Source of the DNA: CAWJKP01 sp963843465
GTDB taxonomy: Bacteria > Planctomycetota > Planctomycetia > Pirellulales > Thermoguttaceae
DNA length: 64,000 nucleotides
NCBI GenBank assembly: GCA_963843465.1
Contig: CAWJKP010000004.1
Coordinates: forward strand, 608,488-672,487
Direction of reading: 5' to 3'
Every line of letters starts with the position of its first letter. Within the stretch, counting starts at the first letter, position 1. The position numbers and the translations under genes were made by a program. Shown in pieces: positions 39,600 through 49,058 of this stretch. Below the pieces are notes generated by a model. It saw only the letters and a program-made list of their open reading frames with translations. It had not been told where the DNA came from and did not search any database.

Positions 39600-42360
39600 T
39601 TACTCGCAAGCCCGCGCCACGTCGAGCGAAACGAAGCGGATCAGCTCGGCGTCGTTCATTTCCGTGAGCATCTTCTCGGCGCCGCCCTCGATGCAGGTCG
39701 GCGGCCAATTGGCGTTTCTCTTCGATCAGGGCATCGATCCGCTCTTCGATGGTGCCGCGGCAGACGAACTTGTGGACCAGCACGTTGCGTTTCTGGCCGA
39801 TGCGGAAGGCCCGGTCGGTCGCCTGGTTCTCCACGGCCGGGTTCCACCAGCGATCGAAGTGGATCACGTGCGAGGCGGCCGTGAGGTTCAAGCCCGTGCC
39901 GCCCGCCTTGAGCGACACGACAAAGAACGGCGGCCCGCCGTCGCGCTGGAACTGGTCGACCAGCGATTTGCGGCGTTTCACGGCCGTTCCGCCGTGCAAC
40001 ACCAGCCCGGGGCGCCGGAAGAGCGTGGCCAGGAAGCCTGCCAAGGGCTCGGTCATCTCGCGGAACTGCGTGAAGACCAGGACGCGCTCCTGGCGCGAGG
40101 CGATTTCCTCGCAGATCTCCGCCAGGCGGGGAAACTTGCCGCTGTCGTCGGGCAGGAAACGACCGTCGCCCAAGAGTTGGCTGGGGTGGTTGCAAAGCTG
40201 CTTCAGCCGCATCAGGTAGGCCAGCACCAGGCCGCGGCGCTGGATGCCTTCGCTGCTGGCCAGCGCATCGGCCAGCTCCTCGACCAGCTTGGCGTAGAGG
40301 GCGGCCTGGCGCTTGCTCAGTCCCGCATAGGCCCGGACTTCGACCTTTTCCGGCAGGTCGTCGATCACGCGGCGGTCGGTCTTCAGCCGCCGCAAGAGGT
40401 AGGGCTGCACGAGGCTCCGCAGCGGCGCATAACGGTTCTCGGCCCGGTCGTTGAGCCGCTTGACAAACTCCTTGAACTTGCCCTGGGTGCCCAACAGGCC
40501 CGGAGAGAGAAAGTCGAACAGCGACCAGAGGTCCGAGAGCCGGTTCTCCACGGGCGTGCCGGTCAGGACGATCCGTGCGCCGGCCCGCAGCCGCTTGACA
40601 AGCTTCGTCTGCCGCGCACCCGGATTCTTGATCGCCTGGGCTTCATCCAGCACCACCAGCCGCCAATCGAGCCCCAGCAGCCACTCCTGGCGCAGGAGCA
40701 TCCCGTAACTGGTCACCACCACGTCGGCGCTTTCCAGCGTCCTGGCCGGCGCGGCGGCGATGCGATCGAGCTCGTCCTTGGCCGTCTCCGACGGATGAAC
40801 GAACACCGCCCGAAGCGAGGGCGTGAAGCGGGCCATCTCCGCCTTCCAGTTGGCCACCAGCGACGCCGGCAGCACCAAAAGCGACGGCTTGCCGCGTCCC
40901 TGTTTCTTCAGGGCCAGGAGCAGGCCCAGGACCTGGATGGTCTTGCCCAGGCCCATGTCGTCGGCCAGGCAGGCCCCCAGTCCCAGGCTGGAGAGGAAAA
41001 AGAGCCAATCGACGCCCGTCTCCTGGTACTTGCGCAAGGTGGCCTCAAGCCCGGTCCGGGCGGCGACGTGCTGGAGATTCTCGGGGCTGCGCATCTTCGC
41101 CAGCACGTCGCCGAGCCACTGGCCGGCATGAACGAAGGACCACTGGCGGTCCTCGTCGCGGTCATCTCGGTCGGCCGCCAGGTCGGCGGGCAGTCCGGCC
41201 AAGAGCCGCATTCCCTCGATGAACGACAGTCCGCCCTCCGCCTGTCGCTCGAGCCGTTTCCAGTGGTCGAGGGCTTCGCGGAGCTTCTGGCGGTCGACCT
41301 CGACCCACTGCCCGCGCAACAGGACCAGCCCATCGTCGGCCGCCATCAGTTGGCGCCATTCGGCCTCGGTGAGCTGCTGGTCGCCCAGGGCCAACTGCAC
41401 CTTGAAATCGAGCATCGTCGCCGCGTCGAACGTCTTTTGCCGCGAGTCGCCGATGCTCACGCCGACGCGGGGCCGCGGGCGCTTCTTCCACCAGTCCGGC
41501 AGGCGCACCAGGATGCCGCTTTCCTCCAGCACCGGCACGTCCTTGAGAAAGCGATAGGCCCTGCCCGGCGTCCAGGCCAGCGCCTGGTAGAGGTCGCCCG
41601 AATCGACCAATTCCTTGACCAAGACGCTCTTCTGGGACGCCGTGTGGACCGGCGAGAGGAGCCGGACCAGGGCCTGCTTGTTCTTGGCTCCGGCCATTTC
41701 CTGCAAGGCGCGGCTGATGGGCTGGTACTGCACGCGCGAGCCGCCCGCCACGCCGGGCGCATAGGTCGCCAGGAACGCGAAAGGATGATCGGCGTCGCGG
41801 CGGTTCTCGGCGAGGTGAAAACAGACCCGTCCCACCTGATGCCACAGAGGAGCCCGCTGCTTCAAGAACCCGGACAGTCCTTGGCCACCGGCGGCAATCT
41901 GGCCACGGACCCAGGCATCGAGATCCTCCCACACGCCGGTCAGGGCCGCATCGCTCAGGTATTCTCCGCCCTCCATCGGCGGGGCATTGGCCAGCAGGGC
42001 CGCCAATTCCTGGGCGTCGGGCGCGGGGATTGCCGGCGTGGCCGCCGGGGCTAACGGGCTTGCGCCAGTTAGCCCCGGCGACCACGCCGGATCCGCCGCC
42101 GTCTCCGGCGTGTGGCAGAGGGCCGTGAGGTACCGGGTGGCAAAATCCCGCCAGTACAAAAGCGACGGCCCGAGCAGGCCCTCGAATCGCTCGCTGGCCA
42201 GCACGAAGAGCCCTTCACCCTGGCTGGCGGCAAAGGCCTGCGCCGCTTTGCTGAGCTGCCGGTCGGTCGCCGCCAACGACAGATCCTCGGAGGCATCCTC
42301 CGGAGCTTCGATCTGGCGGGCCAGAGTGATGCGGCCGAAAGGTGTAAACGCCAGTTCCAT
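39600..42360 (-). CDS. SNF2-family DEAD/H-box helicase (frameshift near 3' end)
   Basis: About 919 residues. The C-terminal two thirds is a SNF2 ATPase: LADDMGLGKTIQVLGLLLAL (Walker A), VLDEAQAIKNP (DEAQ), LTGTPVENRLSDLWSLFDFL, then helicase C with VLVFTQFREMTEPL, LKAGGTGLNLTAASHVI and DRAFRIGQKRNVLVHK. The N-terminal 400 residues are the SNF2_N-associated bacterial domain found in YwqA-like proteins. The current frame ends in RGRRREDAHGNERRR; dropping one inserted base near 39690 gives EGGAEKMLTEMNDAELIRFV, the expected family end, so I place the stop at 39600. Residues about 90-110 are encoded by a palindromic repeat (42032-42090). Confidence 0.9.
42032..42090. repeat. Palindromic repeat, family G, inside the SNF2 gene
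   Basis: CCGGCGTGGCCGCCGGGGCT and AGCCCCGGCGACCACGCCGG form a near-perfect palindrome with a short centre. It is in frame and encodes SPGLTGASPLAPAATPAIP. Half-copies occur in the SH3b gene (52711-52732) and histidine kinase (31735-31752). Confidence 0.75.
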
Positions 42361-42501
42361 GAGACACTGTCTTCAGGGAATTCGATCCGCGGTTCCCTTA
42401 CCCCGTTTCTCCAGCCGGTAGCATAACCCAAAGGGCTTCCGTAACATATACCGCGCACGGTTTAGTTTTTGGCTGCTAAAATAGGTTGTGTCGCGGCCCG
42501 A

Positions 42502-42570
42502 TCGTAAGCGCGAAGCGTAAGCGAGGGCGGTTAAAGGAGTTGGCCTCGCTTACGCTTCGCGCTTACAATC
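42502..42570. repeat. Palindromic repeat, family A copy
   Basis: GTAAGCGCGAAGCGTAAGCG and its inverse CGCTTACGCTTCGCGCTTAC flank about 30 bases. It sits in the divergent SNF2/DUF456 gap. Confidence 0.8.
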
Positions 42571-42625
42571 GCGCACCCTGCGCCGCGATCGTCCTGGCCG
42601 TGAATAATCGGGGTTAGCAGATTTG

Positions 42626-43174
42626 ATGGACATCTTCTTCGCACTGCTGTTGATCCTCGTACTGCTGGCGTGCTGGCTGCTGACCCTGCTGGGCATGCCG
42701 GGCAACTGGCTGATGGCGGCGGCCACCGCCCTGTACGCCTACCTGGTGCCTGCTCAGTCGTCGGCGTCGCTCGGTTGGAAAACGGTCGTTGCCCTGCTGG
42801 TCCTTGCCGCCCTGGGCGAGATCGTGGAACTTCTGGCGGGAGCCCTGGGGGTGGCCAAGGCAGGCGGGAGCAGGCGTGGCGCCCTGATGGCGCTGGTGGG
42901 CTCGATCATAGGCGGCATCGCCGGCATTTTCGTCGGCGTGCCCATCCCGCTGATCGGGTCCGTCGTCGCCGCCGTGCTATTGGCCGGACTCGGAGCGATG
43001 GCCGGAGCCGCGTTGGGCGAAACCTGGGCCGGACGCGATGCGGGCACAAGCTGGCGGATCGCCAAGCTGGCCTTCTGGGGGCGGCTGGCGGGCACGCTGG
43101 GCAAGGTCATCCTCGGAGCCGTGATGATCGCCGTGGTGATGGCCGCCTTGATCGTAACCTTCACAACGGCTTAG
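42626..43174 (+). CDS. DUF456 membrane protein
   Basis: A 182-residue integral membrane protein with about five hydrophobic segments. The family motif LLGMPGNWLMAAATALYAYL and the Gly-rich GGSRRGALMALVGSIIGGIAG plus GETWAGRDAGTSWRIAKLAF are DUF456 hallmarks. Function of the family is unknown. It starts at ATG 42626. The next gene begins 17 bases after its stop, suggesting co-transcription. Confidence 0.85.
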   Translation: MDIFFALLLILVLLACWLLTLLGMPGNWLMAAATALYAYLVPAQSSASLGWKTVVALLVLAALGEIVELLAGALGVAKAGGSRRGALMALVGSIIGGIAGIFVGVPIPLIGSVVAAVLLAGLGAMAGAALGETWAGRDAGTSWRIAKLAFWGRLAGTLGKVILGAVMIAVVMAALIVTFTTA

Positions 43175-43191
43175 GGCCCGTAATTTCCCGC

Positions 43192-45366
43192 ATGGCGACC
43201 ATTCCCGAAGCATTGGCCGTGGCGATTGAGCACCATCAGGCCGGCCGGTTGCAAGCCGCCGAGCAGATCTACCGGCAGATTCTCGCGGTGGAGCCAGCCC
43301 ACGCCGACGCCTTGCACCTGCTGGGAGTTGTCGCCCACCAGGTTGGCAACTTCCAGACGGCCGTCGACTACATCGGTCGCGCGATCGAGGTGCAACCCCG
43401 TGTTGCGGTCTTCCATCGTAACCTTGGCCTGTCGTACCGGGCGTTGAAGAACGTCGCTTTGGCGGTGGCCTGTTGCCGGCGGGCGGTGGAGCTGAAACCG
43501 GACTATGCCGAGGCACACTACGATCTGGGAGTCGCCCTGCAAGATCAATCCCGCCCGGAGGAAGCGGCGCCGCACTACCGGCGGGCCGTCGAGCTGAAAC
43601 CGGATTATGCCGAGGCGTACTACGGCCTGGGCAACGCCTTGAGAGAACTCGGCAACCGGGACGACGCGGCCGCCTGCTATCGCCGGCTCTTGCAGCTCCA
43701 GCCCAACCACGCCCAGGGCCACAATAACCTGGGCAATATCCTGGGCGACCAAGGGCGATTGGACGAAGCGATCGGCTGCTACCAACGGGCCCTCGAGATC
43801 AATCCCGACTACGTTTTGGCCTACAACAACCTGGGAACCACCCTCCACGATCGGGGACAGACCGCCGAGGCCGTCGCCTGTTACCGGCAAGCCCTCGCAC
43901 GGAAGCCGGACGACGCCGCGGCGCTGAACAACCTCGGCAACGCCTTGAAAGATCAGGGCCAGCTCGATGCCGCAGTTGCCTGCTTTCGGCGGGCCTTGGA
44001 GCTGAAACCCGACTTCGCCGATCCCTGCAACAACCTGGGTAACGCGCTGAAGGATCAGGGGCTGATCCCGGAGGCAATTGCCAGCTATCGGCGGGCCGTG
44101 GAGCTGAACCCCGCCTTCGCGCTGGCTGACAGTAACCTGGTCTACACGCATTACTTTCTTCCCCAGAGCGATACCCAAACCATCGACGAGGAGCTTCGCC
44201 GCTGGAACCGGCAGCACGCGGAGCCTTTGGCGAGCTTGATTCGGCCTCACGACAACGACCGCTCCCCGGACCGCCGGCTGCGGATCGGCTACCTTTCCCC
44301 CGATTTTCGCCTGCACCCGGTGGCGCAATTCCTGCTGCCGCTGTTGGAATCGCACGATCACCAGCGTTTCCAGATCTTCTGCTATGCTTCGCTGTACGTC
44401 CGCGACGCGATGACCGACCGTTGCCGCGCCCAGGCCGACGTGTGGCGAGAGGTCATGGCGCTTTCCGATGAGCAGCTCGCCGGCGCTATTCGCCGCGACG
44501 GGATCGACCTCCTGGTGGACCTGGCCATGCACACGGCCGGCAACCGCCTGCTGGTCTTTGCCCGCAAGCCGGCCCCGGTGCAGGCAACGTACCTGGCCTA
44601 CTGCGGCAAGACGGGGCTGCGGACGATCGACTACCGACTCACGGATCCGTACCTCGATCCGCCGGTGGAGAACGAGGCGAAAAACGTTTCTCCGCCTTCC
44701 GAGCAGCCGATCCGCCTGCCGGAGACCTATTGGTGCTATCGGCCGCTGGGCCAGACCCCGCCGGTAAGCGACTTGCCCGCCGTCAAGGAAGGCCAAGTAA
44801 CCTTTGGGTGTCTGAACAACTTTTGCAAGGCGACGCCGCCGACGCTGGCCGTTTGGTGCGGTTTGCTGCGGGCCATGCCCGAGTCGCGACTGCTGCTGCA
44901 CGCCCACCCCGGCAGCCACCGCGATCGCGTGCGGGAGTTTCTCGCCGGGCAAGGTGTCGCGCCCGATCGGGTAACCTTTGTGGGCATGGTTCCCAGGGAG
45001 GACTACTTTCGCATTTACGAGCAAATGCACGTGGCCTTGGATCCCTTTCCCTACGGTGGCGGCACGACGACCTGCGATGCTCTCTGGATGGGCGTCCCCG
45101 TGGTGAGCCTGGCCGGGCAGACATCGGTAGGCCGCAGCGGCCTGAGCATCTTGTCCAGTGCCGGACTCCCGGAGCTGGTAGCCAAGGATGCCCAACAGTA
45201 CACGCGAATTGCCGTCGAGCTGGCCGGCGACCTGCCGCGCTTACGCCGGCTCCGCGCGACCTTGCGAGATCGCCTGCGGAGTTCCCCTTTGATGGACGCC
45301 TCGCGACTGGCCCGCCACGTCGAGGCCGCCTACCGCGCGATGTGGCAGCGCCGGTGCGCCGGGTAG
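43192..45366 (+). CDS. TPR/O-GlcNAc transferase-like (SPINDLY family) glycosyltransferase
   Basis: A 724-residue protein. About nine TPR units occupy residues 1-330 (AVELKPDYAEAHYDLGVALQ, NLGNALKDQGQLDAAVACF and others; several units are near-identical, showing recent duplication). The C-terminal catalytic part (about 360-720) has RIGYLSPDFRLHPVAQFLLP, PVQATYLAYCGKTGL, NNFCKATPPTLAVW and DPFPYGGGTTTCDALWMGVP, the family-41 O-GlcNAc transferase core including the H of the N-terminal block. Bacterial homologues glycosylate proteins, often without a known partner. No signal peptide, so a cytoplasmic enzyme. Confidence 0.9.
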   Translation: MATIPEALAVAIEHHQAGRLQAAEQIYRQILAVEPAHADALHLLGVVAHQVGNFQTAVDYIGRAIEVQPRVAVFHRNLGLSYRALKNVALAVACCRRAVELKPDYAEAHYDLGVALQDQSRPEEAAPHYRRAVELKPDYAEAYYGLGNALRELGNRDDAAACYRRLLQLQPNHAQGHNNLGNILGDQGRLDEAIGCYQRALEINPDYVLAYNNLGTTLHDRGQTAEAVACYRQALARKPDDAAALNNLGNALKDQGQLDAAVACFRRALELKPDFADPCNNLGNALKDQGLIPEAIASYRRAVELNPAFALADSNLVYTHYFLPQSDTQTIDEELRRWNRQHAEPLASLIRPHDNDRSPDRRLRIGYLSPDFRLHPVAQFLLPLLESHDHQRFQIFCYASLYVRDAMTDRCRAQADVWREVMALSDEQLAGAIRRDGIDLLVDLAMHTAGNRLLVFARKPAPVQATYLAYCGKTGLRTIDYRLTDPYLDPPVENEAKNVSPPSEQPIRLPETYWCYRPLGQTPPVSDLPAVKEGQVTFGCLNNFCKATPPTLAVWCGLLRAMPESRLLLHAHPGSHRDRVREFLAGQGVAPDRVTFVGMVPREDYFRIYEQMHVALDPFPYGGGTTTCDALWMGVPVVSLAGQTSVGRSGLSILSSAGLPELVAKDAQQYTRIAVELAGDLPRLRRLRATLRDRLRSSPLMDASRLARHVEAAYRAMWQRRCAG

Positions 45367-45390
45367 CTCTAGCGGGGATTATTCACGCGC

Positions 45391-45463
45391 GTATCGTAAC
45401 CCGAAGCGTAAGCGAGGACGGCGAAGGGACTTGCCCTCGCTTACGCTTCGGGTTTCGATTTTA
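45391..45463. repeat. Palindromic repeat, family A copy
   Basis: GTAACCCGAAGCGTAAGCGA and its inverse TCGCTTACGCTTCGGGTT enclose a CGGCGAAGGGACTTGCC-type loop. It lies between convergent genes and may terminate both. Confidence 0.8.
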
Positions 45464-45510
45464 CGCTCTTCGCCGTTTACATCGCGGCGCGAACAGCCTC
45501 CTACCGAAGG

Positions 45511-46566
45511 TCAGTTCGACCGGGGGCCGGACTTGGAAGCGGCCGAGGCCACGCGGGCAAGCTTCTCGCGCAAGAAAGCCACGCAGCCGGGCACCTGCGC
45601 CGGGCTCAGGCTGTGCAGCAGCAGCGGCCCCTTGAAGCCGTAGGCGTGCAACAGGGAGAGATAGCGATCGTAGTCGAGCTTGCCGTGCCCCGCCGGCTCG
45701 TGGCCCGCGTCGCCGTCGTGGCTGACGTCCTTGGCGTGCGCCATGACGATGTCCTTGCCGACCAGGGCAAACGCCTGGTCCAGCACCTCGCTCATGTGGG
45801 CCAGCTCGCCGGCGTGGAAGAGATTCGCGGCATCCATCGTGACCTTCAGACGCGGGGAGCCGATCTCGTCCAGCAGCCGCCGGGCCTTCTTCGCCGAATC
45901 GATCACGTTGTTGACCTCCGGCTCGAAGGCCAAGGTCACGCCCCAGGGCCTGGTGATCTCAACCGCCTCGCGCATGCAGGCGGACATGTTGCGCCAGGCC
46001 TGGGGCGTATCGTTGTCGGCGTGGCGCCGCCACATGTTCTCGCGGTCGCGCGTGCCCGAGCAAAGGTGGATCTTCGACGTGCCTAGCTGCCGGCAGGCAT
46101 CGGCCAGCACTCCCAGGCGCCGCACGCCCGCGCGGCGCTGCTGGGCATCGGGATGGCACATGTTGAAGGTGCCTTGGAGGGAAGCGATCTGGATCGCCCG
46201 GGCGGCCGCCTCGCGGCGGATCCGCTGGAGAAGGTCCGGGGCGATTTTGTCGGGCATCAGCGGCAGGCCGGCGCAATCCATGCTCAGTTGCACGCAGTCC
46301 AGCCCGCAGGCCCTCACGGCATCCAGTCGCGCCTCCAGCGTCGGGCCCGGGAAGGTCCCCATGAGGATACCGATTTGGATCAGCGGGGATGGCTCCTTGC
46401 CGGGCTCGTGACCGGCAACCGGCTGAGGTGCGGCGGCCGGGGCGCCGGCTTCTGCCGCCGCCTGCAAGGACCGCGCAAGAGTCGTCCCGATCGTCAGGGC
46501 GCCAGCCACCTTGAGCCAGTGGCGGCGAGTACAGGGAACACGGTTTTCAGAGATTGCAGGGAACAT
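45511..46566 (-). CDS. Secreted TIM-barrel sugar isomerase/epimerase-like protein
   Basis: 351 residues. The N-terminus has a Tat-like signal (TRRHWLKVAGALTIGTTLA) and a Pro/Ala-rich stretch, so the protein is probably exported. The AP-endonuclease-2/xylose-isomerase-like TIM barrel shows IGILMGTFPGPTLEARLDAV, FEPEVNNVIDS, TMDAANLFHAG and HAKDVSHDGD; the Glu and His/Asp residues in these blocks would bind the metal. Planctomycetes carry many such paralogues and the substrate cannot be assigned. Confidence 0.82.
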   Translation of the reverse strand: MFPAISENRVPCTRRHWLKVAGALTIGTTLARSLQAAAEAGAPAAAPQPVAGHEPGKEPSPLIQIGILMGTFPGPTLEARLDAVRACGLDCVQLSMDCAGLPLMPDKIAPDLLQRIRREAAARAIQIASLQGTFNMCHPDAQQRRAGVRRLGVLADACRQLGTSKIHLCSGTRDRENMWRRHADNDTPQAWRNMSACMREAVEITRPWGVTLAFEPEVNNVIDSAKKARRLLDEIGSPRLKVTMDAANLFHAGELAHMSEVLDQAFALVGKDIVMAHAKDVSHDGDAGHEPAGHGKLDYDRYLSLLHAYGFKGPLLLHSLSPAQVPGCVAFLREKLARVASAASKSGPRSN

Positions 46567-46829
46567 AGGGCACCTATAAGGGTCATACAGGCAGGTGGCA
46601 GGCCAAAAGCACGTGTCACAACTCCGTTTTCTCCAAGCACTTGCAGGTTAACATCGAGATCTGCCCGCCGCAAGTGGCCTGTGCGATGCGGGCCTGGTGC
46701 ATTGGGCGGCCGCCGGGGGTACAATCTTTGAGCGGAATGCCGCCTAAAGGCGGGACTACGAGCGGGCGTTTCACGACTCTTGTACCCAGAACCGGAAAAG
46801 CCACAAGTACGAAAGGGTTGCTCTACGCC
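46567..46829. other. Gap between divergent genes
   Basis: No gene. A short hairpin (GCCGCCTAAAGGCGG, 46739-46753) is related to the CCGCCTTTAGGCGG word at 39408-39421. The rest holds the 5' ends of the divergent TIM-barrel and cytochrome genes. Confidence 0.5.
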
Positions 46830-48244
46830 ATGAAAGCTAAAATCACGCGGCGTTATGCCAGCATCGTGTGCTTGACAATGGGGTTGGTCGGGCTGCTGGC
46901 GGCGGCCATCGGTCAGTCAGCCGCGCCGACATCTCCGGCCCAGCCGCCCACGGGACCCTTTGGCCTCTCGATGATCCGTACCGCGGACCAGGCCCACGCC
47001 GACCTTGACCTGTTTCAGGCCACGGAGACTTGCGGCGTCTGCCACCCCCGGCAGCTCGAGGAGCTCAAGGGATCGATGCACCTGGCAAGCCACACCGATC
47101 CGCTTTACCGCGCGCTGGCGGAACTTGCACGCAAAGAAGCCGGAGGGAAAGTCTACGCATTCTGCTCGGGTTGTCACTCGCCGGCGGGCGTGCTGACGGG
47201 ACTGATTCCGGCCACGCCCGACGCGCAATTGCCGCCCGAAGCCAAGGCCGGGGTGACCTGCGACGTCTGCCACCAGATCTCGGCCCTCACGGGCGCTACG
47301 GGACCCTGGAAAGAGCCGGCCAACGCCTCGTTCACGATCCAACAAGGATTGGTCAAGTACGCTAATTACGGCAACATCGCCGAGAACCGTTCCCATTCCG
47401 GGGAGAAGAAGGACTTCTTCGGCAGCTCCGAATTGTGCGCCAGTTGTCACACGGTCATTCAGCCGCTGAACGGATTTCATATCGAGGCCACGTACGACGA
47501 GTGGAAAGCAGGGATTTTTTCCCAGAAGGGGGTTCAGTGCCAGGATTGCCACATGCGCACGGTCGAAGAGGCCGAAAAAGTGGCCCAGACGCTTCAGCCG
47601 CTGGTTCTCAGGGGAAAATCCGTTGCCAATGGGGCGGATCGTCCGATCTTTCGGCACTACTTTGTGGGCGGCAATGCCAACGCCGGCATCCTTGCCGGTG
47701 GAAAGACCCACGCGCAAATGGCCGAGGCGCGATTGAAAGGCGCCGCCCGGCTGGAAATCAAGTCGTCCTCGAAAGCGGCGGCCGGCAAGCAGTGGCGACT
47801 GGACGTGTTGGTTCACAACGTCGCCGCCGGCCATAACATCCCCTCGGCCGTCACGGAGTTGCGGCGGATGTGGGTCGACTTGCAAGTCCGCGACGCCCAG
47901 GGCAAGGTCCTTTTCCGCAACCCGGGCCTGGACGAGCACGGCAATCCACGGCCCGGGGCCATCGCCTTCGGCGCCATTGCCGGCGATCGTGCGGGCAAGC
48001 CAACTTTCAGGCTCTGGGAAATGACGCAGTTTCTTTGGAAGCGGACCATTCCCCCCAAGAGCTTCACCAAAGACACAGTTCGTTTCCAACTGCCGGCCGA
48101 CGCCTCGGGGTCGTTAACCGTTGAGGCAAGACTCCTCTATCAATCCGCGCCCCGGCCGTCGTGGCTGCGATCATGGGCAAAGAGGCATTCACCCCGAAGG
48201 TCGTCGAAATGGCGACCGCCCGGACTACGGTGAACGTCCAGTAA
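46830..48244 (+). CDS. Secreted pentaheme cytochrome c (frameshift near 3' end)
   Basis: A 471-residue protein once the frame is repaired. It starts at ATG 46830 with the signal RRYASIVCLTMGLVGLLAAA. Five CXXCH heme sites are visible: CGVCH, CSGCH, CDVCH, CASCH and CQDCH, within the first 290 residues, resembling the cytochrome c554/NapC-like multiheme proteins of planctomycetes. His residues between them (MHLASH, GHNIPS region) may be distal ligands. The C-terminal half is a beta-rich domain. Near 48150 one base is lost; restoring it gives AVVAAIMGKEAFTPKVVEMA and a stop at 48242. Its redox partner is not in the window. Confidence 0.87.
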
Positions 48245-48299
48245 GCGTAGCCGGAAATCCGCGGCAACACTGCCTCAAGGCGGGACTACCAGCGGCGCA

Positions 48300-48872
48300 T
48301 TATGGATGCCGCTCTAGCGGTTGGCCGCCGGCGTCGGAGAGGTCCTCGGCGATCCACTTTTCCTTGCGATACCAGCGGACGTCGGCCAACTGGGGCTGCG
48401 ATTTGAGCCAACGGTCGAGCGTGGCCAGAAGGCTGCGCAGGGCAAGGCTATCACGGGGAGCGAAGACCTCCTGGGTTAGTGCCAGGTGGCGGATCTCGGC
48501 CCGGGTCGCCGGCACCCATTCCACGCCGGCCACCCAAAGCCCTTCGATCCACTCCAGCACCAGGGCGAACCGCTCCTGCCCGACCACGCATTCCGCCCGC
48601 TGGGCGTTCTGGATCGTGCCCCGCCGGGCGATCTCGATTCCCGCCCGGGCCAACCCGTCGCACAGCGCGTGGAACAGTTGGATGCCGACCAGCGGGCCGT
48701 CATGGTCTTGGAGGAAGAACTCGGGCGAGTCGCCGCGGAAGGTGGCCACGGTCCGCACGCCCACCGGGTCCACGTCGGAGATGCCGCGGGGACGCCGCAC
48801 CAGACTGCGGAAAAAAATCACCACCGCCGCCATCAGGCCGAGAATCACCAGCGTCAGCAGCAACGGCTCCAT
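48300..48872 (-). CDS. Small membrane-anchored protein, unknown
   Basis: 190 residues starting at ATG 48872 with one N-terminal membrane helix (LLLTLVILGLMAAVVIFF) followed by an RR-rich cytoplasmic side and a soluble domain without a motif I recognise. A longer frame from 49052 is encoded by palindromic repeats and is rejected. It lies between the cytochrome (convergent) and speA (same strand). Confidence 0.65.
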   Translation of the reverse strand: MEPLLLTLVILGLMAAVVIFFRSLVRRPRGISDVDPVGVRTVATFRGDSPEFFLQDHDGPLVGIQLFHALCDGLARAGIEIARRGTIQNAQRAECVVGQERFALVLEWIEGLWVAGVEWVPATRAEIRHLALTQEVFAPRDSLALRSLLATLDRWLKSQPQLADVRWYRKEKWIAEDLSDAGGQPLERHP

Positions 48873-48896
48873 GGCTCTTCCGCTGATCGGTTCTCG

Positions 48897-49057
48897 CTTG
48901 TGGTGCAGGCGTCCCGCCTGCATCTTCAAGGCAGGCGGGACGCCCGCTTTTTCGAGCAGGCGGGACGCCCGCACCACAAATTGGCGTTCCGGGGCGAGTA
49001 GCATGGGCATTCTTGCCCGTGTTTTCCGCATCGCACGGGCAAGAATGCCCATGCCAC
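48897..49057. repeat. Palindromic repeats, family D and an additional hairpin
   Basis: TGTGGTGCAGGCGTCCCGCC appears with two inverted/shifted partners ending GGGACGCCCGCACCACA (48897-48981). Next to it GGGCATTCTTGCCCGTG and CACGGGCAAGAATGCCC (49005-49050) form a clean hairpin just after the speA stop. Confidence 0.8.
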
Positions 49058-49058
49058 G

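Noticed and set aside
39664..42054. Long open frame on the plus strand opposite SNF2
   Set aside because: Antisense shadow; the minus-strand product has all SNF2 motifs.
48873..49052. N-terminal extension of the 48300 membrane protein
   Set aside because: The extension is encoded by two palindromic repeats; the ATG at 48872 directly precedes the membrane helix.
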